Shown piece after piece: positions 1-9,120 of a stretch of 64,000 bases of DNA (positions are counted from its first letter, which is position 1; each line of letters opens with the position of its first letter). The notes beneath the pieces are model-generated. The model was not told the origin of the DNA, made no database searches, and saw only the letters and a list, made by a program, of their open reading frames with translations. Both the position numbers and the translations under genes were made by a program. Source of the stretch: Burkholderia sp. SRS-W-2-2016 (GTDB taxonomy: Bacteria > Pseudomonadota > Gammaproteobacteria > Burkholderiales > Burkholderiaceae). The DNA is taken from assembly GCF_001931485.1 (NCBI RefSeq), contig NZ_MSDV01000021.1, forward strand, positions 62,001 through 126,000. Direction: 5' to 3'.

Positions 1-1
1 G

Positions 2-526
2 AGGATGGCTGCGCGACAGCGCCACGCATAGCGGCTCGCTCAACACCGTGCGGGTCGCGAGCCCCTTGTCGGGCACGTTCGGGAACATGATCGCCGCATC
101 GATATGGCCGGCCAGCACCTGCGCGGCCAGATCGTTCGACACCACCTCGCGCAGCTTCAACTCGACCTCCGGATATGCGGCGCCGAACGCGCGCGCATAG
201 CCGGGCACGACGCTGTACGCGGAGCACATCGTAAAGCCGATTTCGAGCTTGCCGGCCGCGCCGTGCGCGGCGGCCCGCGCGTTGCTAACCGCCTGCTCCA
301 GCGACGCAAGAATCGCCTTCGCATCGGCATAAAAACGCTCGCCCGCCGCGGTCAGCGTCACGCTGCGCGGACTGCGCTCCAGCAGCGTCACGCCGAGACT
401 CGCTTCGAGTGCCGCAAGCTGCCGGCTCAGCGGCGGCTGCGACAGATTCAGCCGCGCCGCCGCGCGGCCGAAATGGCGCGTTTCGGCGAGCGTCACGAAG
501 TAGCGCAGCGGTTTCACATCGATCAC
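2..526 (-). CDS. LysR-family transcriptional regulator (3' end outside window)
   Basis: The leftward frame opens at a GTG (526) and reads through the left edge, giving the first 175 residues of a LysR-type regulator. The N-terminal winged helix-turn-helix is clear (FVTLAETRHFGRAAARLN followed by LSQPPLSRQLAALE), and the substrate-binding domain begins near residue 90 (GKLEIGFTMCS). A second GTG at 517 is an alternative start; no strong ribosome site separates the two. It is divergent from the AEC permease at 672 and so probably controls it or an adjacent left-hand operon. The effector is unknown and the C-terminal half is not in the window. Confidence 0.85.
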   Translation of the reverse strand, partial: MIDVKPLRYFVTLAETRHFGRAAARLNLSQPPLSRQLAALEASLGVTLLERSPRSVTLTAAGERFYADAKAILASLEQAVSNARAAAHGAAGKLEIGFTMCSAYSVVPGYARAFGAAYPEVELKLREVVSNDLAAQVLAGHIDAAIMFPNVPDKGLATRTVLSEPLCVALSRSHP

Positions 527-556
527 GATAGCCCCGGAATTTAACGATGCAGAAAA

Positions 557-585
557 GGTATTGTTGAAGCCCTCAGTCGGTATTG
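557..585. promoter_or_regulatory. direct repeat GGTATTG, two copies 22 bp apart
   Basis: GGTATTG occurs at 557-563 and again at 579-585 in the gap between the divergent LysR gene and the AEC permease. The 22-bp period places both copies on the same DNA face, as expected for a dimeric activator site. Only the repeat itself is seen; binding by the neighbouring LysR protein is a guess. Confidence 0.25.
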
Positions 586-671
586 GATTGTATCAACGCA
601 ATTCGCTACGCTGGCGGGTCTTCCGTTCCGCACTTCTCCACCCCCCGCTCGCCAGGCCCTTTTCCGCACCG

Positions 672-1616
672 ATGTTAGCCACCCTCGAAATCCTGCTTCC
701 CGTTTTCGGCCTTATTTTTGCGGGCTTCGCGTGCCGCCGGCGCGGCGTGCTCGGCCCGAACGCCGCGTCCGAACTGAACCGTTTCGTCGTCTGGCTCGCG
801 CTGCCCGCGCTGCTGTTCGACACGATGGCGCACGCAACCTGGCATCAGCTGTATCAACCGGCTTTCGTCGCGACCTTTTCGATTGCGTGCGTGGCGGTGT
901 TCGCGCTGATCCTCGCGTTGCGTCTATTCAACGGCCGGCATCTCGCCGATGCGAGCGTCGACGCAATCGCGGCGTCGTATCCGAACACCGGCTACATCGG
1001 CTTTCCGCTCGGCGTGATCGCGTTCGGTCAGGCGAGCCTCACGCCGACCACGATCGCGACGATCCTCGTCGCCTGCGTGCTGTTCGCGGTCGCGATCGTG
1101 CTGATCGAAATCGGCTTGCAGACCGAGCGCACGCCGCACAAGCTCGGCCTCAAAGTGCTGCGCTCGCTCGCGCGCAATCCGCTGATCGTGTCGCCGCTCG
1201 CCGGCGTCGCATTCGCGAGCCTGAACGTGACGCTGCCGGCCAGCGCGGAGACCTTTCTGAAGCTGCTCGCCGGCGCGGCGAGTCCGTGCGCGCTGGTGAG
1301 CCTCGGCCTGTTTCTCGCGGAGAAGCGCCCGCGCGAAACCGGCGCGGGCGGCATCTCGCTGCTCCTGACCGGCGTCAAGCTGATCGTGCAGCCGGCACTG
1401 ACCTGGTGGCTCGCCGCGCGCGTGTTCGGACTCGCGCCGACGCTGGTCGAAATGGCCGTGGTGCTCGCCGCGCTGCCGACCGGCACCGGCCCGTTCATGC
1501 TCGCGGAGTTCTACCAGCGCGAGGCGCACATCACGTCGCGCACGATTCTGCTGTCGACGGTCGGCTCGATCGTCACGCTGTCGTTGCTGCTGATGCTGAT
1601 GGGACATCGCAGCTAA
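672..1616 (+). CDS. AEC (auxin efflux carrier) family permease
   Basis: A 314-residue inner-membrane protein with about ten hydrophobic segments, the usual length for the AEC/PF03547 family, which exports organic anions such as malate or malonate. The sequence opens LATLEILLPVFGLIFAG and carries the family's SYPNTGYIGFPLG stretch near residue 105. The frame is open 37 codons upstream of 672, but that part is Arg-rich and unlike the family, so the ATG at 672 is chosen. It is divergent from a LysR regulator, a common arrangement for substrate-induced exporters. The substrate cannot be deduced. Confidence 0.85.
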   Translation: MLATLEILLPVFGLIFAGFACRRRGVLGPNAASELNRFVVWLALPALLFDTMAHATWHQLYQPAFVATFSIACVAVFALILALRLFNGRHLADASVDAIAASYPNTGYIGFPLGVIAFGQASLTPTTIATILVACVLFAVAIVLIEIGLQTERTPHKLGLKVLRSLARNPLIVSPLAGVAFASLNVTLPASAETFLKLLAGAASPCALVSLGLFLAEKRPRETGAGGISLLLTGVKLIVQPALTWWLAARVFGLAPTLVEMAVVLAALPTGTGPFMLAEFYQREAHITSRTILLSTVGSIVTLSLLLMLMGHRS

Positions 1617-1754
1617 GAGCCGTAACGCGGGCGGCGCCAGCGCAGTCCGCGCCGTGCGTGGTAAATTCCACCGTCGGTTAGCAAATTCCAGAAACGTTCG
1701 GGTGACCTGAACATCTTCTCCGGTCCACCCGCCACTGGCGAGACAGGTGGATCG

Positions 1755-3446
1755 ATGAGCGACGGAAGTCTGCGGATGGTCCGGCGGCGCCTCTACGCCG
1801 CGCTTGGCGGCTGCGTCGCGCTGGCCGGCTGCATGGTCGGCCCGGATTACCACGCGCCGCCCGCCCCCGCCACCGATACCTTCACCACCACACCCCTGCC
1901 CGAGCAGACCGCGTCCGCGCCCGGCGCCGCCGGCCTGCCGCAGCGTTTCGCGCCCGGCGAGGACATTCCGGCCGCGTGGTGGACGCTGTTTCACTGCGAA
2001 CCGCTCGACGCGCTGATCCGCGAAGGCATCGCCAATAGTCCGAACATGACCGCCGCGCAGGCGGCGCTGCGCCAGGCCCGCGAAAACTTCAAGGCGCAAG
2101 TGGGCGGCACGCTGCTGCCGAGCGTCGACGCGCAACTGGGCGCGACGCGCGAAAAGATCAACGGCATCGCGTTCGGCGAGCCCGGCCTCGTCGAGGAATT
2201 CAATCTTTACAACGCGTCGGTCAGCGTGTCGTACAAGCTCGACCTGTTCGGCGGCGCGCGGCGCGGACTGGAAGCGCTGCACGCGCAGGTCGACTACCAG
2301 CAGTACCAGTTGCAGGCCGCGTGGCTGACGATCTCGGCCAACCTCGTGACCGCCGCGGTCAAGCAGGCTTCAGTGCGCGCGCAGATCGACGCGACCGAGC
2401 GGATCGCGGTCGAGGAACAGGAGCAGCTGAAGGTGCTCGACCAGCAGTTCACGCTGGGCGGCGTCAGCCGGGCGGCCGTGCTCGCGCAGCAAACGCTGCT
2501 CGCGCAGACCCGCGCGACGCTGCCGCCGCTCTACCAGCAACTCGATCAGACCCGTCATCAACTCGCGGTGCTCGCCGGCAAGCTGCCGGGCGACCCCGGC
2601 GTGCCCGAGTTCACGCTCGACATGTTCTCGTTGCCCGCTACGCTGCCGGTGAGCCTGCCGTCGTCGCTGGTGCGCCAGCGGCCCGACATCCTGGCCGCCG
2701 ACGCGACGCTGCATCAGGCGAGCGCGCAGATCGGCGTGGCGACCGCGGCGATGTATCCGCAGATCACGCTGTCCGCGAGCTACGGCGCCGAAGCGCTGAC
2801 CCCGGCCCAGGTGCTCCGGGCCGGCAGCACGATCTGGAGCCTCGGCGCGGGCCTGCTGCAACCGGTGTTTCACGGCGGTCAGCTGAGCGCGCAGAAGCGC
2901 GCGGCCGAGGCCGCTTACGAGCAGGCCGATGCGCAGTATCGCGAGACGGTTTTGTTAGCGTTCCAGAACGTCGCCGACACGCTGCGCGCGCTCGAACACG
3001 ACGCGACCGGCCTCGCCGCGCAGACCGACGCATCGCGCGCCGCCGGCGATGCGCTCGAATTGACGCGCGGGCAGTACCGGGTCGGCGGCGTCAGCTATCT
3101 GGCCCTGCTCGATGCGCAGCGGCAGTATCAGCAAACGGTGGTGAGTCTCGCGCAGGCGCAGGCCGCGCGCTATGCCGATACCGCCGCGCTGTTCCAGGCG
3201 CTAGGCGGAGGCTGGTGGAATGACGCCGCGCCGGAAGCGGGGACACGGGCCACGCCTGATTCAGCCGCGTCCGCCCCCCCGGCAGGCGCGGTGTCCGCAA
3301 CAACGCCGCCCGCCATCGCAACAGCAACTGCAACCACAGCTACACCCGCAGCCGTTGCCGCAAACACAGCATCACCCGCCGTCACGCGCACCACCGCGAC
3401 CGCGGCCACACCCGCAGCCACACGTAAAACGGCAACGCCCCCTTAA
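1755..3446 (+). CDS. RND efflux outer-membrane lipoprotein, NodT family, with long C-terminal tail
   Basis: Outer-membrane channel of a tripartite RND pump. A lipobox (LAGC, Cys near residue 26) follows a short signal peptide, and two outer-membrane efflux repeats follow; the second has the typical RPDILAADATLHQASAQIG stretch. AGGTGG lies just upstream of the ATG. The homologous part ends at ALGGGWW near residue 488. After it come about 75 residues that are almost only Ala, Thr and Pro, which is unusual for NodT proteins. The adaptor gene starts 53 bp downstream and the pump follows, so this is the first gene of a three-gene efflux operon. Confidence 0.9.
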   Translation: MSDGSLRMVRRRLYAALGGCVALAGCMVGPDYHAPPAPATDTFTTTPLPEQTASAPGAAGLPQRFAPGEDIPAAWWTLFHCEPLDALIREGIANSPNMTAAQAALRQARENFKAQVGGTLLPSVDAQLGATREKINGIAFGEPGLVEEFNLYNASVSVSYKLDLFGGARRGLEALHAQVDYQQYQLQAAWLTISANLVTAAVKQASVRAQIDATERIAVEEQEQLKVLDQQFTLGGVSRAAVLAQQTLLAQTRATLPPLYQQLDQTRHQLAVLAGKLPGDPGVPEFTLDMFSLPATLPVSLPSSLVRQRPDILAADATLHQASAQIGVATAAMYPQITLSASYGAEALTPAQVLRAGSTIWSLGAGLLQPVFHGGQLSAQKRAAEAAYEQADAQYRETVLLAFQNVADTLRALEHDATGLAAQTDASRAAGDALELTRGQYRVGGVSYLALLDAQRQYQQTVVSLAQAQAARYADTAALFQALGGGWWNDAAPEAGTRATPDSAASAPPAGAVSATTPPAIATATATTATPAAVAANTASPAVTRTTATAATPAATRKTATPP

Positions 3447-3499
3447 TAGCGTTGCCCCCGAACACCCAGCCCTCGCCCGCCCCGAGCAAGGACACCACG

Positions 3500-4651
3500 A
3501 TGACCACAAGAAAACCGATGGCAAAGCGGATGGTGATCATGTTGATCTGCGTCGGCCTGCTGCTCGCCGCGCTGGTCGGCTTCAACATGTTCCGCGCGCA
3601 TATGTTCGCGAAGTTCATGGCGGCCAACACCTCGCCGCCGGCGACGGTATCGGCGGTGGTGGTCCACTACCAGTCGTGGCAGCCGCAGCTCGCGGCGGTC
3701 GGCAGCCTGCGCGCGGTGCGCGGCGTCGACGTGACGACCGAAGTCGCGGGCCTCGTGCGCGAGGTCGCGTTCGTATCCGGGCAGGAAGCAAAGGCCGGCC
3801 AGATCCTCGTGCGACTGAACGCCGACAGCGACGTCGCGCTGCTGCAATCGCTGCAAGCCGCCGCCGAACTCGCACGGACCGTCTACGAGCGCGACCGCGC
3901 GCAGTACGACATCAAGGCGATCGCGAAGGCTCAACTCGACGCGGACACGGCCGACCTGAAAGCCAAGAAGGCCCAGGTCGCGCAACAGCTGGCGCTCGTC
4001 GACAAGAAGACTATTCGCGCGCCGTTCGCGGGGCGCCTGGGCATCACGACGATCAACCCCGGCCAATACCTGAACCCCGGCGACGCGATCGTCACGCTGC
4101 AAGCGATCGATCCGATCTACGCCGACTTCTCGGTGCCGCAGCAGCAACTCGGCCTGCTCGCGATCGGCGCGCCGGTCAGCGTCGATACCAACGCATACAG
4201 CGGCCAGAGCTTCGCCGGCAAGATCCGCTCGGTGAGCCCGAAAGTGGACAGCGCGACGCGCAACGTGCAGATCGAGGCGAGCGTCGACAATCGCGAGCGC
4301 AAGCTGCTGCCCGGCATGTACGCGAACGTGAAGATCGACTCGGGCACCGCCGAGCGCCACCTGACGCTGCCGCAAACCGCGATCACCTACAACCCGTACG
4401 GCGCGACCGTCTTTGTCGTGAAGCCGGGCACGCAGCCGAACGCGCAGGGCAAGACACTGCCGGTCGCGCAGCAGGTGTTCGTGACGCCGGGGCCGACGCG
4501 CGGCGATCAGGTCGCGATTCTGAAGGGCGTCGACGAAGGCGCGCAGGTTGTGACCAGCGGCCAGATCAAGCTGAAGAACGGCACGCCGCTGATCGTCGAT
4601 AACCGCGTGCAGCCGGCCGACAGTCCGAACCCCGCGCCGCAGGAACAATAA
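3500..4651 (+). CDS. RND efflux periplasmic adaptor (membrane fusion protein)
   Basis: A 383-residue HlyD/AcrA-type adaptor linking inner-membrane pump to outer-membrane channel. There is an N-terminal membrane anchor (residues 9-28), a lipoyl-like half motif (VTTEVAGLVREVAF), a helical hairpin around residues 115-160, the second lipoyl half (IRAPFAGRLGI) and a beta-barrel domain. The frame is open further upstream, but AAGGA sits 7 bases before the ATG at 3500, which fixes the start. It is the middle gene of the efflux operon, 15 bp before the pump. Substrate is not predictable. Confidence 0.92.
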   Translation: MTTRKPMAKRMVIMLICVGLLLAALVGFNMFRAHMFAKFMAANTSPPATVSAVVVHYQSWQPQLAAVGSLRAVRGVDVTTEVAGLVREVAFVSGQEAKAGQILVRLNADSDVALLQSLQAAAELARTVYERDRAQYDIKAIAKAQLDADTADLKAKKAQVAQQLALVDKKTIRAPFAGRLGITTINPGQYLNPGDAIVTLQAIDPIYADFSVPQQQLGLLAIGAPVSVDTNAYSGQSFAGKIRSVSPKVDSATRNVQIEASVDNRERKLLPGMYANVKIDSGTAERHLTLPQTAITYNPYGATVFVVKPGTQPNAQGKTLPVAQQVFVTPGPTRGDQVAILKGVDEGAQVVTSGQIKLKNGTPLIVDNRVQPADSPNPAPQEQ

Positions 4652-4666
4652 GCGAGGCCGCCGATC

Positions 4667-7600
4667 ATGTTCACGGACATCTTCATCCGCCGGCCGGTGC
4701 TCGCTTCGGTCGTGAGCCTGCTGATCCTCGTGCTCGGCCTGCGCGCGCTCGCGGTGCTCAAGGTCAGCCAGTATCCGCAGACCGAAAACGCAGTGGTCAC
4801 GATCACCACCGCGTACTACGGCGCGAACTCCGACACCATCGCCGGTTTCATCACGCAGCCGCTCGAAGCGGCGATCGCGCAGGCGCAGGGGATCGACTAC
4901 ATGTCGTCGACCAGCATCACCGGCGTGTCGACGATCATCGCAACGCTGCGCCTGAACTACGACGCGAACCGCGCGCTGACCGAGATCAACACGCAGATCG
5001 GCTCGGTGCGCAACCAGTTGCCGCCGCAGGCGCAGCAGCCGGTGCTGACGGTGCAGACCGGGCAGACCACCGACGCGATGTACATGGGCTTCTACAGCAG
5101 CGTGCTGCCGAGCAACAACGTCACCGACTACCTGCTGCGCGTGGTCAAACCGAAACTCGATTCGATCCAGGGCGTGCAGACCGCCGAAGTGCTCGGCGGC
5201 CGCCAGTTCGCGATGCGCGCGTGGCTCGATTCGGCGAAGCTGGCCGCGCACGGCGTGAGCGCGAGCGACGTCTATAGCGCGCTCGGCAACAACAACTATC
5301 TGGCGACGCTCGGCTCGACCAAAGGGCAAATGGTCAGCGTCGATCTGGAAGCGGGCACCGATCTGCACACCGTCGAAGACTTCAAGCAGCTGGTGGTCAA
5401 ACAGAAGAACGGCTCGATCGTGCGCCTCGAAGATGTCGCGAACGTCGTGCTCGGCGCCGACAGCTACGACTTCAACGTCGCGTTCAGCGGCAAGCGTTCG
5501 GTGTTCATCGGCATCAAGGTCGCGCCGGACGCGAACATTCTCGACGTCGCGAAACGCGTGAAGGTCGTGTTCCCCGAGTTGCAGAAGCAGTTTCCGACCG
5601 GCATGACGGGCGACATCGTTTATGACGCGACCGACTTCGTGAACACCGCGATCGACGAAGTGATCAAGACGCTGGTCGAAGCGCTGCTGATCGTGACCGT
5701 CGTGATCTTCCTGTTTCTCGGCAGCTTCCGCGCGGTGATCGTGCCGCTGATCGCGATGCCGCTATCGCTGATCGGCACGTTCTTCGTGATGCAGGTGCTC
5801 GGCTATTCGATCAACCTGCTGACGCTGCTCGCGCTGGTGCTCGCGATCGGGCTGGTGGTCGACGACGCGATCATCGTCGTGGAAAACGTCGACCGGCATA
5901 TGAAGCACGAGGGCAAGACGCCGTTCGATGCCGCGCTGATCGCCGCGCGCGAACTCGGCGGCCCGATCGTCGCGATGACCGTGGTGCTGATCGCGGTGTA
6001 CGCGCCGATCGGTTTCCAGGGCGGGCTGACCGGCGCGCTCTTCACCGAATTCGCGTTCACGCTGGCGGGCGCGGTCACCGTATCGGGCGTGATCGCGCTC
6101 ACGTTGTCGCCGATGATGTGCTCGCGTTTCTTCCGCGCCGAACAGGAGTCGGGGCGTTTCGCGCGTTTTGTCGACCGTCAGTTCGAGCGCGTGCATCGCG
6201 GCTACGGCCGGCTGTTACATGCGACGCTCGATACCTGGCCGGTGTTCGTGCTGATGGGCGTGCTGCTGCTGTGCGGCACCGTCTACCTGTTCATGACTTC
6301 GCAGTCCGAACTCGCGCCGCAGGAGGACCAGGGCGTGGTGCTGTCGCAGATCGTCGGGCCGCCGAACGCGACGATCCAGCAGATGCAGACCTACGCGGAC
6401 CAGGTGTTCGATGCATCGAAAGCGCTGCCCGAATACGCGCAGATGTTCCAGCTGACGGGATCGCCGACCATCAACCAGGGGATCGGCGGCGTGCTGTTCA
6501 AGACCTGGGATCAGCGCGGCAAGAACGCGACCGAACTGCAGCAGGAGTTGCAGCAGAAGTGGAATCAGATCGCCGGCGCGCGCGTCGCCGCGTTCCAGTT
6601 TCCGCCGCTGCCGGGCTCGCAGGGCTTGCCGGTGCAGTTCGTGATCAGCACGACCGAGCCGTTCGAGAACCTCAACGAGGTGTCGCAAGCGGTGCTGGAA
6701 AAAGCCCGTCAGAGTGGGATGTTCTTTTTCGTCGATACCGATCTGAAGATCGACAAGCCGGAAGTCGCGCTGGTGGTCGATCGCGACAAGGTCGCCTCGC
6801 TCGGGATGTCGCAAAGCGATGTCGGTCAGGCGCTCGGTTCGGCGCTCGGCGGCGGCTACGTGAACTACTTTTCGATTGCGGGGCGCTCGTACAAGGTGAT
6901 TCCGCAGGTGTTGCAGACCGACCGGCTGAACCCGTCGCAAGTGCTCGACTACTATCTGCGCACGCCGGACGGCAGCGTGATTCCGGCCTCGACGGTCGCG
7001 CATCTGCGCCACACCGTCGTGCCCGAATCGATCAACCACTTCCAGCAGCTCAATTCGGCGACGATCTCCGGCGTGATCGTACCGGGCGTGTCGCAAGGCC
7101 AGGTGCTCGACTTTCTGCGCAACGCGACCACCCAGGTCGCGCCCGCCGGCTATGCGGCCGATTACTCGGGCGAGTCGCGCCAGTTCGTGCAGGAGTCGGG
7201 CGGCTTCGTGATCACGCTGCTGCTCGCGACGATCATCGTGTTCCTCGCGCTCGCCGCGCAATTCGAGAGCTTTCGCGATCCGATCGTGATCCTGATCTCG
7301 GTGCCGATGGCGCTGTTCGGCGCGCTGATCTTCATCAACATCGGGCTGACGACGCTGAACATCTACACCCAGGTCGGCCTCGTCACGCTAATGGGGCTCG
7401 TCAGCAAGCACGGCATCCTGATCGTGCAGTTCGCCAACGAATTGCAGCGCGCCGGCCGCTCGAAGCGCGACGCGATCGAAGAAGCCGCCGGCGTGCGGCT
7501 GCGGCCGATCCTGATGACGACCGCCGCGATGGTGCTCGGCGTGCTGCCGCTCGTGATCGCATCGGGCGCGGGCGCGGCGGGCCGCAACGCGATGGGCCTC

Positions 7601-7720
7601 GTGATCTTCACCGGGATGTCGATCGGTACGCTGTTCACGTTGTTCGTGGTGCCGGCGATGTACATGTGCCTGGCGGCCGATCATCAGCGGCATGCGCGGG
7701 CGCCGGAATCGGTCGCCTGA
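4667..7720 (+). CDS. RND efflux pump, HAE1 family inner-membrane transporter
   Basis: A 1017-residue resistance-nodulation-division pump, full length for the HAE1 family, with twelve predicted membrane helices and two large periplasmic loops. The proton-relay Asp pair is visible in helix 4 (GLVVDDAIIVVENV). The N terminus (FTDIFIRRPVLASVVSLLI) and the C-terminal GASLR-region equivalent (GVRLRPILMTTAAMVLGVLPL) are typical. It is the last gene of the operon; the pump takes drugs, solvents or metabolites from periplasm or membrane and works with the adaptor and NodT channel encoded just before it. The domain order is closest to MexK/MexF/MdtB-type pumps, but I cannot assign a substrate. Confidence 0.95.
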   Translation: MFTDIFIRRPVLASVVSLLILVLGLRALAVLKVSQYPQTENAVVTITTAYYGANSDTIAGFITQPLEAAIAQAQGIDYMSSTSITGVSTIIATLRLNYDANRALTEINTQIGSVRNQLPPQAQQPVLTVQTGQTTDAMYMGFYSSVLPSNNVTDYLLRVVKPKLDSIQGVQTAEVLGGRQFAMRAWLDSAKLAAHGVSASDVYSALGNNNYLATLGSTKGQMVSVDLEAGTDLHTVEDFKQLVVKQKNGSIVRLEDVANVVLGADSYDFNVAFSGKRSVFIGIKVAPDANILDVAKRVKVVFPELQKQFPTGMTGDIVYDATDFVNTAIDEVIKTLVEALLIVTVVIFLFLGSFRAVIVPLIAMPLSLIGTFFVMQVLGYSINLLTLLALVLAIGLVVDDAIIVVENVDRHMKHEGKTPFDAALIAARELGGPIVAMTVVLIAVYAPIGFQGGLTGALFTEFAFTLAGAVTVSGVIALTLSPMMCSRFFRAEQESGRFARFVDRQFERVHRGYGRLLHATLDTWPVFVLMGVLLLCGTVYLFMTSQSELAPQEDQGVVLSQIVGPPNATIQQMQTYADQVFDASKALPEYAQMFQLTGSPTINQGIGGVLFKTWDQRGKNATELQQELQQKWNQIAGARVAAFQFPPLPGSQGLPVQFVISTTEPFENLNEVSQAVLEKARQSGMFFFVDTDLKIDKPEVALVVDRDKVASLGMSQSDVGQALGSALGGGYVNYFSIAGRSYKVIPQVLQTDRLNPSQVLDYYLRTPDGSVIPASTVAHLRHTVVPESINHFQQLNSATISGVIVPGVSQGQVLDFLRNATTQVAPAGYAADYSGESRQFVQESGGFVITLLLATIIVFLALAAQFESFRDPIVILISVPMALFGALIFINIGLTTLNIYTQVGLVTLMGLVSKHGILIVQFANELQRAGRSKRDAIEEAAGVRLRPILMTTAAMVLGVLPLVIASGAGAAGRNAMGLVIFTGMSIGTLFTLFVVPAMYMCLAADHQRHARAPESVA

Positions 7721-7806
7721 GCCCGCGCGCGACGCGCTAAGATTGAGCCCCGCCGGGCCACCCGCTGCCCGGCGTCGAAAAGAAAAGCAGCGCCCCGGAG
7801 AATCAG

Positions 7807-8394
7807 ATGTCTGAAGAATATGAAGTGCATGGTCCGCACGACCATGCGGTCGAGCACGCCGGTCACGGCGGCCATCGCGACGCCGATCCGTTCGCGAGCC
7901 GGATGGCGGTGATGACCGCGATCCTCGCGACGATCGGCGCGCTGTGCGCGTACCAGAGCGGCAATAGCGAGAACCTCGCGCTGTTCTACAAGAACGAAGC
8001 CGCGATCAAGAAGACCGAAGCGTCGAACCAGTGGTCCTACTATCAGGCGAAAGGCGAGAAGGAGAACCTCGCCGAACTCGGCGCGGCGCTCGCGGCGCCG
8101 AACAGCGACGCGCATGCGAAATTCGCCGCCGATGTCGAGAAATACAAGCAGCAGAAAGAGCCGATCCGCGCGAACGCCGAAGCGATCGAAAAGCAGGTGG
8201 TCGCCGCCGATACCCGCAGCGAAGCGCTGCTGCACGGTCATCACCGCTGGGCACAGGCCACGCTGCTGATTCAGGTGGCGATCGCGCTGTGTGCGATCAC
8301 GCTGCTCACGCGTAAGAAGTGGTTGCGCAATCTGTCGTTCGTCGTCGCCGCGGGAGGGGTTCTGACTGCCGGCGCGGCGTTTTTCGGGTTGTAG
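7807..8394 (+). CDS. DUF4337-family membrane protein
   Basis: A 195-residue protein. The N terminus is His-rich (HGPHDHAVEHAGHGGH, residues 8-23), followed by one helix (MAVMTAILATIGALCAYQS), a charged helical middle containing NQWSYYQAKGEKENLAEL, and two C-terminal helices. The NQW..YQAK stretch is the hallmark of the DUF4337 family, whose function is unknown. CGGAGA precedes the ATG. It follows the RND operon by 86 bp on the same strand, so co-transcription is possible but not shown. The His-rich start could bind metal, but this is inference. Confidence 0.8.
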   Translation: MSEEYEVHGPHDHAVEHAGHGGHRDADPFASRMAVMTAILATIGALCAYQSGNSENLALFYKNEAAIKKTEASNQWSYYQAKGEKENLAELGAALAAPNSDAHAKFAADVEKYKQQKEPIRANAEAIEKQVVAADTRSEALLHGHHRWAQATLLIQVAIALCAITLLTRKKWLRNLSFVVAAGGVLTAGAAFFGL

Positions 8395-8435
8395 CAGCGG
8401 CGCCCCGTAGTGCTAATCAAATCAGGGAGTCTGTC

Positions 8436-9053
8436 GTGGTCGATGGTGGCGCCGTGCTCGGCGTGTTTTCCGTATATATCGCCGGGGTCGTGAGCCCCGG
8501 CCCGAACTTCGTCGCGGTCGCGCACAAGGCCGCGTCGGCGACCCGCATCGAGGCGCTCGCGATGGTCGCCGGCATCGTGCTCGTCAATCTGTTCTGGGCG
8601 AGTTGCGCGATTCTCGGCGTCGGCATCGTGTTCGCCGCGTTTCCGTGGCTCGCGCTGGTGGTGCGGGTGGCCGGCGCGTGTTATCTGCTGTGGTTCGGCG
8701 GGCGGCTGATCTTCAACGCGTCGGCGGCGAGGCAAGCGACGCTCGGCAACGCGCCGTCGGGCGGTTTTCGCCAGGCGTTCGCGCAGGGCTTCGCGACCAA
8801 CATCGCGAATCCGAAATCGATGGCGTTCTTTGCGGCGGTGTTTTCGTCGGCGGCGCCCGCGCATGTGAGCACCGGCACGTTCGCGGCGATGCTCGGGATG
8901 GTGCTGGTGGTCGCGAGCAGCTGGTATGGCTTCGTCGCGCTGGCGTTATCGCATGCGCGGATCGCGGCCGCGTACCGGCGCGGCAAGATGTGGGTCGATC
9001 GCGTATGCGGCGGGTTGATCGTCGCGTTGGGCGTGCGGCAGTTGCTTCGTTGA
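8436..9053 (+). CDS. LysE/RhtB-family amino-acid exporter
   Basis: A 205-residue inner-membrane exporter of the LysE family with the signature SPGPNFVAVAHKAAS in its first helix pair and NIANPKSMAFFAAVF in the middle. The frame runs upstream to 8319, overlapping the DUF4337 gene, but AGGGAG at 8424-8429 lies 6 bases before a GTG at 8436, and the family-typical N terminus starts there, so the GTG is chosen. Members of this family export amino acids such as homoserine, threonine or leucine; substrate unknown here. The gene converges on the ECF sigma gene across a 12-bp repeat array. Confidence 0.85.
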   Translation: MVDGGAVLGVFSVYIAGVVSPGPNFVAVAHKAASATRIEALAMVAGIVLVNLFWASCAILGVGIVFAAFPWLALVVRVAGACYLLWFGGRLIFNASAARQATLGNAPSGGFRQAFAQGFATNIANPKSMAFFAAVFSSAAPAHVSTGTFAAMLGMVLVVASSWYGFVALALSHARIAAAYRRGKMWVDRVCGGLIVALGVRQLLR

Positions 9054-9060
9054 GCGATCC

Positions 9061-9120
9061 AATGCGCGATCTGATGCGCGATCCAATGCGCGATTCAATG
9101 CGCGATTCAATGCGCGAGTC
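9061..9120. repeat. 12-bp tandem repeat, five units (AATGCGCGATYC)
   Basis: Five consecutive 12-bp units occupy 9061-9120: AATGCGCGATCT, GATGCGCGATCC, AATGCGCGATTC twice and AATGCGCGAGTC. The array lies between the stop of the LysE gene and the last codons of the convergent sigma-factor gene, whose TGA (9107-9109) falls inside it. A second 12-bp array of different sequence lies in the same kind of place at 24270-24389. Confidence 0.85.

Noticed and set aside
924..2282. Long leftward open frame opposite the AEC permease and the start of the NodT gene
   Set aside because: Arg/Gln/Asp/His-rich sequence typical of antisense frames in GC-rich DNA; the plus-strand genes have clear families.
3443..5368. 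641-codon leftward open frame opposite the RND adaptor and pump
   Set aside because: It is antisense to two strongly conserved genes and has the composition of a shadow frame.
9061..9120. CRISPR-like array
   Set aside because: Units are directly adjacent 12-mers without unique spacers, so it is a simple tandem repeat. The same holds for 24270-24389 and 15496-15637.
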